Part shown: piece after piece, positions 1 through 12,749 of the stretch
Position numbering within the stretch: the first letter of the stretch is position 1
Layout: every line of letters begins with the position of its first letter
Assembly (NCBI RefSeq): GCF_963676685.1
Contig: NC_092344.1
Coordinates: 42,786,589-42,850,588 of the forward strand
Direction: 5' to 3'
DNA from: Mytilus edulis
Lineage: Eukaryota > Mollusca > Bivalvia > Mytilida > Mytilidae
Length of the DNA stretch: 64,000 nt
Translations under genes and position numbers: made by a program
The notes under the pieces: generated by a model
The model's input: only the letters and a program-made list of their open reading frames with translations
Database searches by the model: none
What the model was told of the DNA's origin: nothing

Positions 1-1388
1 TTTGCCAATGTTAAAACAATTGCATACCACTTATTAACGGTCACAAACCATTTGTTGTTTCCTTAAATGACATAATCACAATCTTAAACATTCTGTTGAA
101 GCAGATGCAGCCAAAAACAGCAGAAACTGATCTACTTTTTATACCTCAACTCAAAATATGGCAAAAGAGGGAAAAACACCATCTAATATTTATATTAGAT
201 ATTTATTTGATATTTTATATACAAATATATAATTTAATAAGTTAATATATACAAATAATAAAAAAGCATATACAATTTAAAAATGCTGACTTAGAATGGA
301 CATAGAATTATTTTAAGGAATAGCACAACTGAGCACACAATGTGGATTAAAGATTTGAAAATATAATGAAATATGATGAAACTATACAAAAATATTTTTA
401 CTACAACAGGAATAATTTTATGAGTACAAGAATATTGGTAAGAGTACAACAGAGAAAGTGAGTGATACTTCTATCTTAAAATAAACATTATTTTCTGTTT
501 TCTTGAAAATAATATGAGAGCCATCACAGTAAAAATACCCAATAATTTAGAGGCAGTTTCTATTTAACCCACAGATGTAATTTAATCAAGATTGTTGTAT
601 GCTAAAAATCAATTTCATGTAACTAATATAACATATATATTTCATGCAAAGTATGGACGGGGATGAGTTAACAATTAATCTAGTAATTTAAACACGGACA
701 ACCCTGATGAAGACAAACAGTAACTGAAAATCACATTAAAACAACAATAACAAGATAAAACTTGTGTACATGTACATGTATATGATTGTATATGTGTGAC
801 AACAAAAAATGTAAGAAATTAGCAATGAGGTAAAATAAGTACACAGGTAAATGTCACTATGTTGAGTATAACATACAACCTAAAGTAGTAAAATATCAAA
901 AATATCACAGGTGAATACCAAGGTGTAGTATGATGGAAAAGTATTGACACAGTTACTAAGTATGCTTCGAAACATCATGAAATAAATCGTCATGCTTTAT
1001 AAACTTTTTTAATTGCTATCAAACCATCAAGTTCATTACTTGTAAAAAAATACAACCATAGTACTAATCCAGTTTTTTAACAAAACACTATACTTTCGCA
1101 ATTTAGCCCACAAACCCAAGTAGCTTTTACTGAAAGTCATAGCATATTCATGATGACATTACATAATTTTTATTTGCATTCTTGAAATAAAAACTCCAAA
1201 AATAGCCTGTTGAAAAATACAAGCTCAGTACATTATTGACTATCAGCTATTTTGAAGAAAATCTACCCCTGCCCAGCTTAATATAAAAATTGGTGAGTCT
1301 TTTTTAAAATGTAATTAGTACAACTGTCTATAAGCATGGTACTTTTCCATCATTCTATCGAAATTACGAATCAATAATTAGACATGTA
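1..1388. other. CEP83 3' UTR and downstream flank
   Basis: AT-rich sequence with no open frame of interest. On the minus strand an AATAAA is visible around 1170 (TTTATT on the plus strand), about 220 bases past the stop. It could be the poly(A) signal, but several other such hexamers occur by chance here. Nothing else is recognised. Confidence 0.4.
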
Positions 1389-1583
1389 TCAGCTAGATTT
1401 ATCAATGTCATTTTTCTCTTTGCTATTTTCTAATGTCCCATCATGATCGTCTAAACCAGGTAAAGATCCTTTAAAAGTACTATGAGCAATCTCCTGCAGT
1501 TCTTCAATTTGATGCTGTTGATTATTCTCCACCATTTCTAATCTTTGTTTTAGAATTCTCAAATCATCTTGGTGTTTTCGCTC
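1389..1583 (-). CDS. CEP83: CEP83 exon 11 (C-terminus and stop)
   Basis: TTTTTCAG acceptor, phase 0, TGA stop at 1391-1389. Starts ERKHQDDLRILKQRLEMVEN, parallel to the last coil of vertebrate CEP83, then adds an acidic tail of about 30 residues. That tail and a longer leader explain most of the extra length over the human protein. Confidence 0.9.
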   Translation of the reverse strand, partial: ERKHQDDLRILKQRLEMVENNQQHQIEELQEIAHSTFKGSLPGLDDHDGTLENSKEKNDIDKSS

Positions 1584-4500
1584 CTGAAAAAGAAATAAGC
1601 AAATGTTTATTTATTACTTGTCGATCGAAGGTGCAAAATTGAAACACTTAGCTATATCTTTTGTAATATAAGGTCCCTTCACAGAATTAAATATAATTTT
1701 TTGTATTCATGTTTATAGTTTTGTGATTTTTTTCTTTGCTCAACCTGTGGAATGTCTGATGAATGAATGGAAGCTGGGTATACAGTTGCATTTTTTTCAT
1801 GCAAGAATCCTTAAGATTATGGAAAAAAATTATCATAAGAAAACACAGTATGCATGTATATATCTCAGCTGTTTATCAAATTAATATGCTTTAAATGAAA
1901 ATGAAGACAATCAAAGAACAATTTTTAAACAAGTGAAGAAAACATGGTTTCATTTTTAGAAGTGTCAGTGCCATGCATGACCTTTGAACAGAACATAACT
2001 TAATAAAAACATTTGTGTGACTGAAGTTCTGTCAGAATTACAGTTTATCAATTAAACAATACTTGCAAATTTATTTCTATAATATAATGTTACCGCTGTG
2101 AAAGTCATCTAGAAGTATTCAGAAGGGTAATAGCAAAGCAAAAGAAGGATTGAAATAGCTGTTTTATAACTATTGAAGTGCCCTTAGAAAGATAAGCCAC
2201 CAACCCTCATTAGAAATAACAGGAATACTTAATTTCAAAATGTCATGTTAAGATAATGAAACTTACATTTAACTAAAGGTTGTTTAATGACCATAAAATG
2301 TAAATTTCATTACCTTTTAAGGAAATAGGCTGACACTGACTAGAATGACAGAAACTTAGTATAGCAAATCATCCCATTAATATTGTTAAACTGTTCCATA
2401 CATGCAAATATATACCTTTCTGGAATTTTTTTAGATGAATGTATTGTCATTATCATCACGCCATGATAATAAAGAGCAAGAAAGACAAAATTGGCTTCTG
2501 TTATTTTATGTGTTTTTTCCAATAAGCTTTCCCAAAGTATTTTTAATACAGTACAGACAAGGTGATTCAGTTAAAAGTAAATTTTCATGAGTTTTTAACA
2601 GTGAATTCTTGTGACTGATGTTGCTTATTCTCTTGAAAAATCTCTTTGTATATTAAATAGGTATTAGGTTTTTAAATCAAATTATTATCTTCAATCAATC
2701 ACATTGCTCAACTTCAATTGGTTTAAAGAATTACCATGTGTATACTGTTTGATAATTACTAATTAGATCTACATTTTAATTATAACATTTAATAAGCTCT
2801 TTGCTTGAGTTGTCATATCTTATATAATATGACAAAGCAATGCTTTTCTATATATAGATAATAAAAGCAGGATATTTAGTGAAAAAAATAACCAGGTGAT
2901 AAAAAATTCAGTGGTAACAACATGCTATTATAAACAGACTGAGTTTCCTCTTGGACAGGTTTACATTTTCTTGAAAGCTACAGTATTTTCTAACTTGAAT
3001 AAAATGATGAATGAATACATGTATTAATTGATGGATGGATGGATGATTGTGTAATAATCAAAAGATAATATTTCAACATTATCACCACCCCCCCCCCAAA
3101 AAAAAAATGTAAATAAAAAGTTTGTTTAAAAACAAAAACCATTTACAGGTAGTACATATCTCAATTTTAAACTCTAATACCCATTTGTTTTTAAAAATCT
3201 ATTCTCTACCCAAAACTAATGATAATAAAAATACTGGTACAAATCAATAAACAGAAATGATATATAGGGTAATAACTACATCTCTTTTGTCTTAAGTAAT
3301 TTTTAAGCCTTTTAACCAGAATAAAAATCTTGTGCACTATTTTCAATCCAAATCAATTCATCAGCGTACATATGGTTTTGTATTAACAAAAAAGTTGAAA
3401 TACTACTGTTTTCGTCCATTCATAAAAAGTCCAAGAAAAATTCCCAGGAAAAGAAAGAACATTTAAATATATGTTAAGCAGCTATCCTACCTTGAAAAAG
3501 AGATGCTATACTATCTACTTTTTAAACTGTAAAAGTATATATATGATTTTTGAATTAAGTGTATATAATTTTACTTTTCAATGATCAAATTGTTTTTGAT
3601 AAGTGTAAATGTTCAGTAAATCAGCACCCATTTAAAGTATTTATTCGTTTTATCCCTTTTAAATGCTAGACAATCAGGATTCTTCAATAAAATAACAAAG
3701 GTATGGAGTGGGAGTGAATCCTGCTTTAAGGGAGATAACTCGTGATACTTTTAGAATAAAGAAAAATCTGCATGAAACATGAGGGGACTTGAAAATCAAC
3801 ATCTTTTATATACTTTAATAAAAAAACACCTAGACCTTTCAGAATACATATTGATGAATGTAAACAAGTTGATTAAGTGGGTAGACAAATCCTTAACAAC
3901 TCTCTCACCTCTTCAGAATAACTATAATTTGGTAAGAAGGTTGCATCATGTGTAACATTGAAGGAGGTAAACATCATGTCCCCAATAGGAATATTTGAAA
4001 CAGTCCCGCCACCTATCAGACATTTCCTGTACTCTGCATGGCGCCTGTGTAAATCTTTCCATTGCTTTTTTAATTTGTTGTAATTCTCTTGAGGCACACA
4101 TTTTCTGAAGAACAAAGAAACGTAAAATGTAAATGAAAACAGAAGTAATTGGCATTTCAATGAGGAAAAAACATCAAGTGACTTTTCATTTCCCCATACA
4201 GCTTCTATTGTCTTTTGGAACCCAAAATATTACCACACAATGGTAATACCATACATGAAATAATCAGCCATATAAAATTGGTACATTGTCCACACCACTT
4301 CTCTTGCCAAGGAAATTCAGAGGAAAAAAAGTGTTTCTTGTTGAAAATGTAAACAAACATTATGAAATAAGAAAGTTTTTCTCTTATTTCTTGTTTATAA
4401 TACTTTTCAATTGACACCAATACCTGGAAATTTTATTTTGGAGTAAAAGACCTTGGAACAATAGAAGACAGAATTCATTAGGAAATCTTAAGAATAAAGA

Positions 4501-7500
4501 ACTTTATTTGTTACTACGATTCTTACTCTAAGGCTTTCTTTTCCAGATCCAACTGCTCATATTTAGCTTCTGTCAGTTGCAGTTTATCTTTTAAATTTTC
4601 TACTACACGATGACTTTTACTGCGTAACTGAAACAAAAAGTTTACATGTTATTATAGTAATTAATTTCAATTGCATATATGAGAAAAAAACAACACTGTC
4701 AAATGTATAATAAATAAATATATACAAACTAAGGGACGACATCAAAAGATCGATGTAGGATAAAAAACTTAAATCAAATAGTTTGGGGGTGGGGGGTCAA
4801 CATTGCTGCAAGTTTTGTTAATCTAAAATCGACTTTACATATATCCCTATTGGTCAACCAATTTTTCCCAAATTAAGTTAAGAGGGGGGTGTGGGGGTCA
4901 GTGAAAAAACTATGTGAATTAAGTTTTTTATCCTTCATTGAACTTTTGATGTCGTCCCTAATAAACCATACCATTATCAATCAAATATTATAGGGTTATT
5001 GCATGAATATTGGGGAATATTGTCCCGAGTAGAATTTTATATTGCATGAGCTTGGGAGTGCAATACATGTTTTACGAGGGACAATATTCACCAATATTCA
5101 TGCAATAACCTTTTTATTGTACAGCAATATTGTATTTGAAAGTTAAAATTGGTTTAAACTAAGATTTTGTTGTTGATGACGTCATGAATTTTGAAGATTT
5201 ATTGCACTATTGCAATATTGGAATTTATTGCACGCTGCTAACTTTTGGTTACTTTCTGTGGGAAATATTATATTGCTATGCAATAAAAAGTAATACTTTA
5301 CACATGTATATACAGCTGTCATACTCAGACACGATCTAAATGCATAATTAAAGGGAAAGGTGAAAGATTTTGATATCCCTGTGAGGAGAAAAATTTAATG
5401 TTTTGTTTTAGGAATTACCTTCCTATTTATCTGAAACTGAAACATAAAAATTCTTTTTTTTAAATTTTGTTAATAAGTAAATTTAATAGATGCAAACAGA
5501 AAGAACATGCATGTTTGCCAAGAGTTTTCAACATAACAATATCAGCAACGTCTTTACCAAAAAAATCACAAATAAAATATGCCAAAAATTAAGAGAAACA
5601 TTTAAACAGTCAATGAAATACCTTTTTGTAAAGTGTCAGAGCTTTTTGATACTTTTTCTGTACTTCGGATAATTTATCGTGAAGTTCTCGTACTCTGTTA
5701 TCAAGCTCTGTCCTCTCGTCTGTATAAGATGATCGTTGCTGCGACAAAATTAAGTCATGATTGTCTTGTAATTTTCTAAGTTGATCTTTAGCCATCTTAG
5801 TTTCCTCTTTTAATAATTCTACTTGATTTCTAAGTCTGATATTATCATCAGTCATATCATGTTCATTGTTCAGGTATGAGCTGAGTTCAGTCTCTAACTT
5901 ATTAATTTTATTTTTTAAATCTGAATTTTCACTTCTTTCTCTTTCCAACTGATCATTCAAAGATTGCTGATGACTAACTTTAGTCCTGTGATAAATAAAA
6001 TATAGGAATATGAAATATGTGAAGTCATTGTAAACACAGGTCATTTTTGATTATATTCCAGGAGGCACAATCTTGTTTGTATATTTCTTTGGTTAAAACA
6101 ATTGATATTTCAATAAGAATTCTTCAAAATCAGTTTTTACTGTATCTGATATCATTCCTAGATTAAATGTATGCAGCTGCTAGTCTTAATCCTTTAAATT
6201 ATTTTAATAATTTTTCTAAGAGGATTTAGCATTGTATTTTTTTACATTTGATTTCCCAATAGCAGACACTTTTATAGTCCTTTTCTTTTTTGAGTATATT
6301 CTGAGGTGTTGTTTTTAACCGTACTATCTAAAAGTTTCACATGGAGTAACTTTACTTAACAAATCATTACACACCAGGGATTAAATAATTTAATAACAAA
6401 CTAGATGTCATACTTTTAGTGTAGTTAATGCAAGGTATTTTTTCAGATCTAGAAGTTTTATAAATACAATTATTTTGTGTTGTAAAATTACTATCTCATT
6501 GACATATAAAAGTATAGATCTAGATGTAAAATGCTACCCTCCCCTTTTCTCCCTTAAAATATTGTTCAGTTTAAAACTTTGAATAAAAATTGAGGTGTTT
6601 TCAAGAAAATGGTCACATTTATAAATGTATTGTCTTGTGTCAATCTATATATACTAACTTTAATACTAAAACTTCTCTCTCAGCGACATTCTTAGCATCG
6701 TTAGCAGCACTTATCCTATCCTCCATTTTCTCTCTTTCTGCATGTCTATGTGCTTCTTCATCTATTTTCCTCCTATCATTTTCTTGTAATTTGGCCTCTA
6801 AGGCTAATCTAAATAAATAAATTGTGAAAAAGAAATTAGTAGGTAAACATTATTAGGATATCATGTTGTATCATATCAGCAGTGATTAACAATTTGACCT
6901 TTATGTTGGTGCCCGTTTGAATGCATAAAGAGCCATAATAAAATTCATCTTGCGCTCAGAGGTTAAATGTTAAAATCTATATGTGCAGTCAAATCATAAC
7001 CCTTTTCTGATTCGATTGTGGTTTCTTTTAAGAAATAACTTATGTTTTAATGCTTTTAAAGCTTGCTATGATGTCTGTGAGTTCTTTCATGTAACATGTA
7101 AATGAATAGGAACCCTGTTTTGTACTAGACCAACACACTGAGTCAGATTTTGTATGGTGGTCCCCTGGTTGATTTCTCACTTTACCCAGTCACATTATTT
7201 TGACAGGGAGCAAACTAGTCATTTCTCTTGGTTTAATTTTTTGTGTGTCATTTCCATGACCACCAACATTCAAGATGAGCATGTTATTACAAGATCACAG
7301 AGACAATAAGGAGACATAAACAAAACAAAAAATCTCATTTTGCTGTTGTTAGATGATGTTTTCTTACTTTTCACTTTCCAATTTTGCATATTTGACAAAT
7401 TCTTCCTCTCTTGATGCCTGTACTCTCCTTACTGCATCTCTTTCTTTGTCTTGTAAAGATCTTGATTGTTGGTCTGCAGTGTGTTTGTAAATTTCTATCT

Positions 7501-10500
7501 TAGTCTGCAGATCTGAGGAATATAAAAAATTGCCAAAAATTATTAACTAAAAAACTTGACAGTTGATATTATAAAGCCACAAAGAAAAATATATCTATTT
7601 AGATTTTCTGTTTGTATAATGAGTTAAAAGACTTCAAAAATTCATTACATACTTTTGTTAAGCTTTTGTTAAACTTGGGACTGTAAATTTGGTTGGAGTC
7701 AATGAAATTTCAACTCTTTCAATTTCAACTCATCAAAACGGCCAAATACTTATATTTATATGGAACAAAGTTCAGGATCACTAGAAAATTTCAACTTATC
7801 CAAAATTTGGAGACAACTGAGTTAAACACATTAAGAGTAAACTGAATTTATAAGCAACACCCAGTTTTTATACAAAAATAAAATTTGATATTGACACTCT
7901 CACATTCATTTTAATGGAATAATTCAAAAGAAATTGCAGAATTTAATATCTACTTATACAAGAATTATGATCATAACTGTAATACATACCTTCAATGATA
8001 TTTGCTAATCTGTCTCGATCTCTTTCAAGTTCACCTCTCTGTTTCAACCCCTCCATCTTTTGATTTGTAAGTTCCACCTTATTTTTATGGATAGCCTCAT
8101 CCACTTTATTTTTTAAAATGACATTGTCTTTTTCAAGTTCATGAATTCTTCCTGTCAATTTGTTATGTGTGTCACCTGTTAGTGCCAAGTCTCTTTGTAA
8201 TTGTTCAACTTGTTTCTTCAATGACTCCCTCTCAGCCTGAAAGATGAATTAATTATAACTTGATGCATAGTGTCAAGGAAATAGATATAAAATGTCAATG
8301 AATTAAAGCATAATGTCCTAATATCATGATATGGTTGTAGGGAGACTATAAAAAACAGACGTCAAGCCGATGGGTATCATTTTTCAGTCTGTAATCTAGC
8401 TAATCAAGGTTAATTCAATTTTAAAAGAACTCTTCTTTACAGATCAAACCTTGCAATACATGTATAATAAGATGATTGTTCTTCATGTACGTCTGAAGCC
8501 TTTATGAATAATATATTTGGCAAAGTTCAAATTTGTTTGTAATTCAACTTCTATTCAGATTGTGTTGAATTCTGAAACAACTTATAATTCTCTATATACA
8601 TGCATTATCAGAAACCATACCATAAACCCACACATTCATTTTTCAAATATTAACAACAGAATATCCTTATGAGTGGCTGATTCATTGACACTTATCTAGA
8701 TTTAATTCCTCCTGATTTGTAAATACTAACAATTAAATTAAATACATTTTAAACAAAAGAAACTCTTTAAATAGTTTAATAACATTATATACCTCAAGAG
8801 ATTTAACAGTGGCTACATGTTCAGTTATTTGTTTTTGCTGAACTCGAGTAATGCTATCCGTCTCAAATCCTTGTTTCTCTCTATGTGCTCTTATTTCCTC
8901 TAACTCTCCATTTAAAGTTTTTAATTTCATATAAAGCTGTGCATTTTCTCTCTGTACAATTCTAACACGCTCGGAGTCATCAATAGTTTCTTTCTTTATT
9001 TTTGAAACTGTTGCTTCTCTTTCTTTTCTTAAATTTGACACCTGAAAAATAATTCAATTATCATTTATAGAGAGCATACAATGGTAAATAGATTATATCT
9101 TGAACCTAGTCCACAAATATGAATCAAAATGCACAAGTCTGAAATATTCTAAATAATCAAGATAGCTAAATTCTTATACCATTTGTAAGTAGGTTAAGAG
9201 TAACGTTAGATCATTCTGTGACTTCCTATCGTACTGGCCGTTTTTAACCAATAACAAGGTTGTAGTGTACACTAATAAAAATATTACACAGACTGTATTA
9301 GATTCTCAAACAGCAAATTATATGTTTGTTATGACAGAAGGAACGTAAATGAAGTGGCTTTTTTCTATTTTTTTCTTTCAAAAATATAATATTTCTATTT
9401 ACTTCTTTTCAATGATTACTTTCAAGTATATTAGGATTTAACAGTACCAAAACACAAATGCAGTGGTAAACAAATTTAACAGCTCCAGGCCCTTATAGAC
9501 TATCAATGCATATATGTATGTGTATTTTAATTGGTAAAAATATACCTCAGCTTCATGTTTTAGTCTACATTCTTCTAAAATCCTCTGACATTCTATCCTT
9601 TCATGCTCATACTCTGATTTCAGAAAAGACAGTTCATATTTATATTTATTGCATCCTGTTCGTAATTCTTCTATTTCCTCTTCCTGTTTCATGTAACGTT
9701 CTTTGTAGGTTTTTTCCACTTCTTCAATTACTTGCATGCGAATGATCTCTAATCTCTGTGGAGTCACAACCTGTAACAAACGAATACAGTTAACATAGAG
9801 TTTTATCTTGTGATAAATAGTTTGATTTTGTGTGTAAATAAAAATTATTTACAATGCAATTTTAAAACTAAAATACTGCCCTGTATTGTCAATCACCACA
9901 ATTACAATCTACAGGTTAACTGAAAGATTAGACTTGTAGATCTATGAAATTTTAAATTACACAAGGACATAAGTTAAGTTTCTGTACTGCTGTTTAAATT
10001 TTGAAAATGAAACAAACAATACTCCTCTCGAAAAATAAACATACTTTGCTCTTGGCCTCTTCAAATTCACCATGTAATTCAGCCACCTCTTTTTTGCCTT
10101 GTTCATACATAGATTTGTATTTTTCTTGTACAATCCTGCTTTCTTCGATAGTATGTTTAATTTCTTCCTCAAGTTTCCCATATTCATCCTGAAGTCTTTA
10201 AAAGAAGAAATATTATTTTCATGATTCAGATTTAAAAACAATAAAATATTATTTAATCAATCTAAAAGAGTGGTGCCTTTTACTCATATCAAAGTTCACT
10301 AGAACAAACCCGCAAAATCATATTTAGAGCTTGGTTGAAAGTATGTTAACTGTCGTAGGATGAATTTTTGTAAAAGTTTTCAGAAAAGGTATGTATCAAA
10401 AGACATAGGTACTTGGTGACAGGACAACCATTTTAAGCCCTCTCCTTTTTTTCCAACGTCCGTTATTTTTTTTGTTTTCTGTTAAATTCCATGATTTTCA

Positions 10501-11422
10501 CGTTTCTGTATCATGTGTATATACCTCGCTATTCCCGGCTGCCCCAAGAATTTGTCCCGCTTGAACTATTGACGTCATACAACAATCACTTTTCCATTGC
10601 TGCATCAAAATTTTACCTGTGTGATGTCCAGTAATGGCACACAAATAGCGATAAGGTGCATACTATGAACATACACATATCATAAATAAAGTGTATTTTC
10701 TATTAACTATCAATCTCAAGTTTCTACTCAACGGCGATCACTACTATATATAGGAGTATAATCATAGTATATATATATGTAATTATGAAAATGATGTTTT
10801 AAAGATTAAAACCTGATGTCTTGTCTATGACATAAAAGCCAGTCTGATGACGGAACAATATCGGGACTCCTTTTTTTTGTTTTTCTCCCAACATAACCCA
10901 AACTGAATAATCATAAGAATAGATGACAAATGCCACTATGCATGGGACCTATAGGCTATAGGACACAGAGGCATGATTATTAATGTATTGCAGAAGGAAG
11001 AGAAGCGACACACAAAATGAGGTCTTCTTGTTTAATAGTATAGAAGCCAGTATTGATTGATTGATAGCTTTGTCTGAGTCAGAACGTTAGTCAGCAATCC
11101 ATTTCTTATTTCTTTATGAAAAGTACATGCCAGTTTATATTGTAAGATTTTTTTCAAGTGTTTCAGAAACAAGGGTAAATATTAACATTTGTAGTTCATT
11201 TTCATTGACTATGAGTTATCTTAATATGAACAAGTATTACTTATGATGTTCTGTTTTTAGTTGTTCATAATGAGTTCTATGCATCTGACTTCGCATCCTT
11301 TCATCAGCCAACATTTTTTGCAGCTCTGTTTCTGTTGCAATCTGTGGTAACTGCTGAGCAAGTCCTGGATAGCTCCCCGAAAACTTGTCAGGACTCTGAA
11401 GAAAGCTGTTAGTTGTGGCCAT
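1389..11422 (-). CDS. CEP83: CEP83 (CCDC41) centriolar distal-appendage coiled-coil protein, complete
   Basis: Eleven coding exons on the minus strand: 11422-11241, 10195-10045, 9770-9546, 9041-8793, 8236-7990, 7512-7368, 6808-6659, 5985-5622, 4627-4527, 4104-3909 and 1583-1389. All have AG/GT borders and matching phases and sum to 2205 nt (734 residues plus TGA). The protein is nearly all charged heptad coiled coil. Family knowledge: CEP83 is the most proximal known distal-appendage component, anchoring the mother centriole to membrane and recruiting later appendage proteins for ciliogenesis. Blocks matching what I recall of vertebrate CEP83 (about 700 residues) are LQKMLADERMRS near residue 34, VTPQRLEIIR and FLKSEYEHE in exon 3, ELERDRDRL in exon 5, and YNKLKKQWKDLHRRHAEYRK in exon 10. 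The start is the first ATG in exon 1, 7 nt after a splice acceptor, so a non-coding exon lies upstream. I saw no break. Identification is by remembered similarity, not a search. Confidence 0.93.
3909..4104 (-). CDS. CEP83: CEP83 exon 10 (RRHAEYR block)
   Basis: CTTCAG acceptor, GAG|GTGAGA donor, phase 2 to 0. Holds ENYNKLKKQWKDLHRRHAEY, the conserved C-terminal signature, then a non-coil stretch with Gly, Phe and Pro (GGGTVSNIPIGDMMF). Confidence 0.92.
4527..4627 (-). CDS. CEP83: CEP83 exon 9
   Basis: TTTCAG acceptor, GA|GTAAGA donor, phase 0 to 2. Encodes VVENLKDKLQLTEAKYEQL, the last long heptad stretch before the C-terminal block. Confidence 0.86.
4732..4959. mobile_element. 228-bp MITE with ~20-bp inverted ends (CEP83 intron)
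   Basis: The left end AGGGACGACATCAAAAG is answered by CTTTTGATGTCGTCCCT at the right. A second inverted pair follows inside (TAAAAAACTTAA near 4760 and TTAAGTTTTTTA near 4918-4930). There is no coding capacity. I could not settle a target-site duplication. Superfamily unknown. Confidence 0.75.
4994..5110. repeat. Near-perfect inverted repeat, 33-nt arms
   Basis: Arms 4994-5026 and 5078-5110 are reverse complements with one mismatch, separated by 51 nt. They lie in the CEP83 intron just after the MITE at 4732-4959. Further TTATTGCA/TGCAATAA pieces continue to about 5290, so the full element may be larger. Confidence 0.75.
5622..5985 (-). CDS. CEP83: CEP83 exon 8
   Basis: ATCACAG acceptor, AAG|GTATTT donor, phase 2 to 0. 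The longest coding exon (364 nt): continuous coiled coil including RERSENSDLKNKINKLETEL, parallel to the family's NENSDLKQQISSLQ. Confidence 0.9.
6659..6808 (-). CDS. CEP83: CEP83 exon 7
   Basis: TTTAG acceptor, AAA|GTTAGT donor, phase 2-2, 150 nt. Very charged coiled coil rich in Arg, Lys, Glu and Ala. The GTTAGT donor is slightly weak, but the reading phase fits both neighbours. Confidence 0.82.
7368..7512 (-). CDS. CEP83: CEP83 exon 6
   Basis: CCTCAG acceptor, AAA|GTAAGA donor, phase 1 to 2. Encodes DKERDAVRRVQASREEEF, parallel to the EKDRELIRKVQAAKEE segment of the family. Confidence 0.88.
7990..8236 (-). CDS. CEP83: CEP83 exon 5
   Basis: TTTCAG acceptor, AAG|GTATGT donor, phase 0 to 1. 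Contains RIHELEKDNVILKNKV and ELERDRDRLANII, matching the vertebrate KSELERERNKIQ region. Confidence 0.9.
8793..9041 (-). CDS. CEP83: CEP83 exon 4
   Basis: TTTTCAG acceptor, GAG|GTATAT donor, 83 codons, phase 0-0. Charged coiled coil ending QITEHVATVKSLE, parallel to the vertebrate QLAEMQATVRSLE segment. Confidence 0.9.
9546..9770 (-). CDS. CEP83: CEP83 exon 3 (TPQRLE block)
   Basis: TTACAG acceptor, GAG|GTATAT donor, 75 codons, phase 0-0. It holds the most recognisable family stretch: VTPQRLEIIR, then FLKSEYEHE and ILEECRLKHEAE. Confidence 0.92.
10045..10195 (-). CDS. CEP83: CEP83 exon 2
   Basis: AAAG|ACTTC acceptor, AAA|GTATGT donor, phase 2 to 0. It continues the coiled coil (LQDEYGKLEEE directly after TEHHK, as in vertebrate CEP83). 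151 nt. Confidence 0.88.
10299..11044 (-). mobile_element. Non-autonomous Helitron, copy 1 (CEP83 intron 1)
   Basis: Read on the minus strand it starts TCTATACTATTAAA and ends CTAG, with a decayed GC hairpin just inside the 3' end, the layout of Helitron termini. The copy at 27636-28676 shares both ends and the block with TCTCCCAAnATAAC and GAGAAGCGACAC. This copy's 3' hairpin is eroded and the right flank is A rather than T. It has no helicase coding. 746 bp. Confidence 0.75.
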
Positions 11423-11429
11423 TGTGATG
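11241..11429 (-). CDS. CEP83: CEP83 exon 1 (start codon, ADERMRS block)
   Basis: Acceptor TACAG precedes 11429; ATG at 11422-11420; the donor is AA|GTAATA at 11241, phase 2. It encodes a Ser/Pro/Gln-rich leader and then the family's N-terminal block (LQKMLADERMRS, YEQLKTEHHK). The 7 nt before the ATG are 5' UTR. Confidence 0.88.
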
Positions 11430-12034
11430 CTGTAAAAGTAATTAAAAATCCAATTTCACATAATTACTTTTTTCCATTCATATACTTTCAAAGCAATAAA
11501 AACTGACAAAATGTTAATTGAGTTCATTCAAATCATCATCATCTTTCCATCGTTTCCACAGAATACAAAATTTCAATCAACATATCCAGCTTTAGATTTA
11601 ATACACTATATTTCTTGCATGTTATACTCTGACATAAAGAGTCGCAACATTGACACTTTGTTTATTGACAAATTGCCTGCAAAGACAAAACACTTTAAAA
11701 GCATGCCCCCCTAAAACAGAAGGCTAAATCTAACCAGCCTTGCCAGCGTGTCAGTTTGTGTGTTCAAGTTATAGGAAGAACCATATGTTTACCACGAATA
11801 CCTTCAAAAAGATCGTTTTAAATGTATCTTCAATATATTAATATAAACCTGGTTGATGATGTTGCACAGAAGGAGATTTCTGAAGAATTTTATTTATGCC
11901 GCAATTTCGTCTGGCAAGTTTAGACACATGCATTTAGTTCAACCAAAACCAACATTATCGTCCTGAGTACAATTGGCTGCTTATTCTAAAATATTTTATA
12001 TGGTGGTATATTAAAAATATTTAAATACAGTTAC

Positions 12035-12170
12035 CTATTACGTTCGCGGGGAGGTATAAGGGATCTGGAAATTACAATTATCACATATTTTTAGTTGATG
12101 TTCAAACTTGACAACAAATAATTCCGCATGCGCAATTTCTGTTTCCGGTTTGGGTAATTGCAGAGACATT
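12035..12170 (-). promoter_or_regulatory. CEP83: CEP83 promoter and 5' non-coding exon
   Basis: A small CpG-containing island in otherwise AT-rich DNA. Reading the minus strand there is an ETS-type ACCGGAAAC, then the NRF1-type palindrome GCGCATGC (12126-12133), then a donor ATAG|GTAACT whose exon would end at 12035. This pairs with the acceptor before the start codon at 11429, leaving an intron of about 600 bp. No TATA box is seen. NRF1 plus ETS promoters are usual for broadly expressed centrosome genes. The transcription start is inferred, not visible. Confidence 0.6.
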
Positions 12171-12749
12171 ATCGGAGAAACCTAATTATCCGTATTGTTT
12201 CACCTACACTAATTTAATTAATACTAATTAGGACAAACAGACACCTATGTGATTGTCAAAGTAACTAAATTGTAATTGATATGTTTTAACGTAAACATTC
12301 TTTTGTTTAATAGAACCCGTTTAATATTTAATTAACGAAAATTAGAATAATTTGGTTTTTTTTAAGTAACAGTAATATGAGAACATGCTGTGACCAATTA
12401 TATAATATTCATGCATTAGCCAAAGGATCATGTCATAAATTTTATAAAATTGTGCATCAGTTGGTATAAAATATATATATTTATAAGGTCATATCTCGGG
12501 TCATATACTTAATTAATTTTCGATGTATTAATTACATTAAACTACGTTTTAGTTTAAAAAAAATTAGAAAAACAACTCTTACATATATATGGGACACAAA
12601 CTAACAATTTTACTGAAAAATATACAACTTTTTTTAAATAGATTTTGTGTATTTCTTGGTGGCAATAAGGAAAATCAGGCATTAATCTTAAATTCAATCC
12701 AAAAAGATAAGCTTAGTCTAAGTTTTTGCCTGAATAAATACATGTTCTG

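Noticed and set aside
9506..10192. Plus-strand frames opposite CEP83 exons
   Set aside because: Antisense shadows of coiled-coil exons; the minus-strand exons have splice sites, phases and family motifs.
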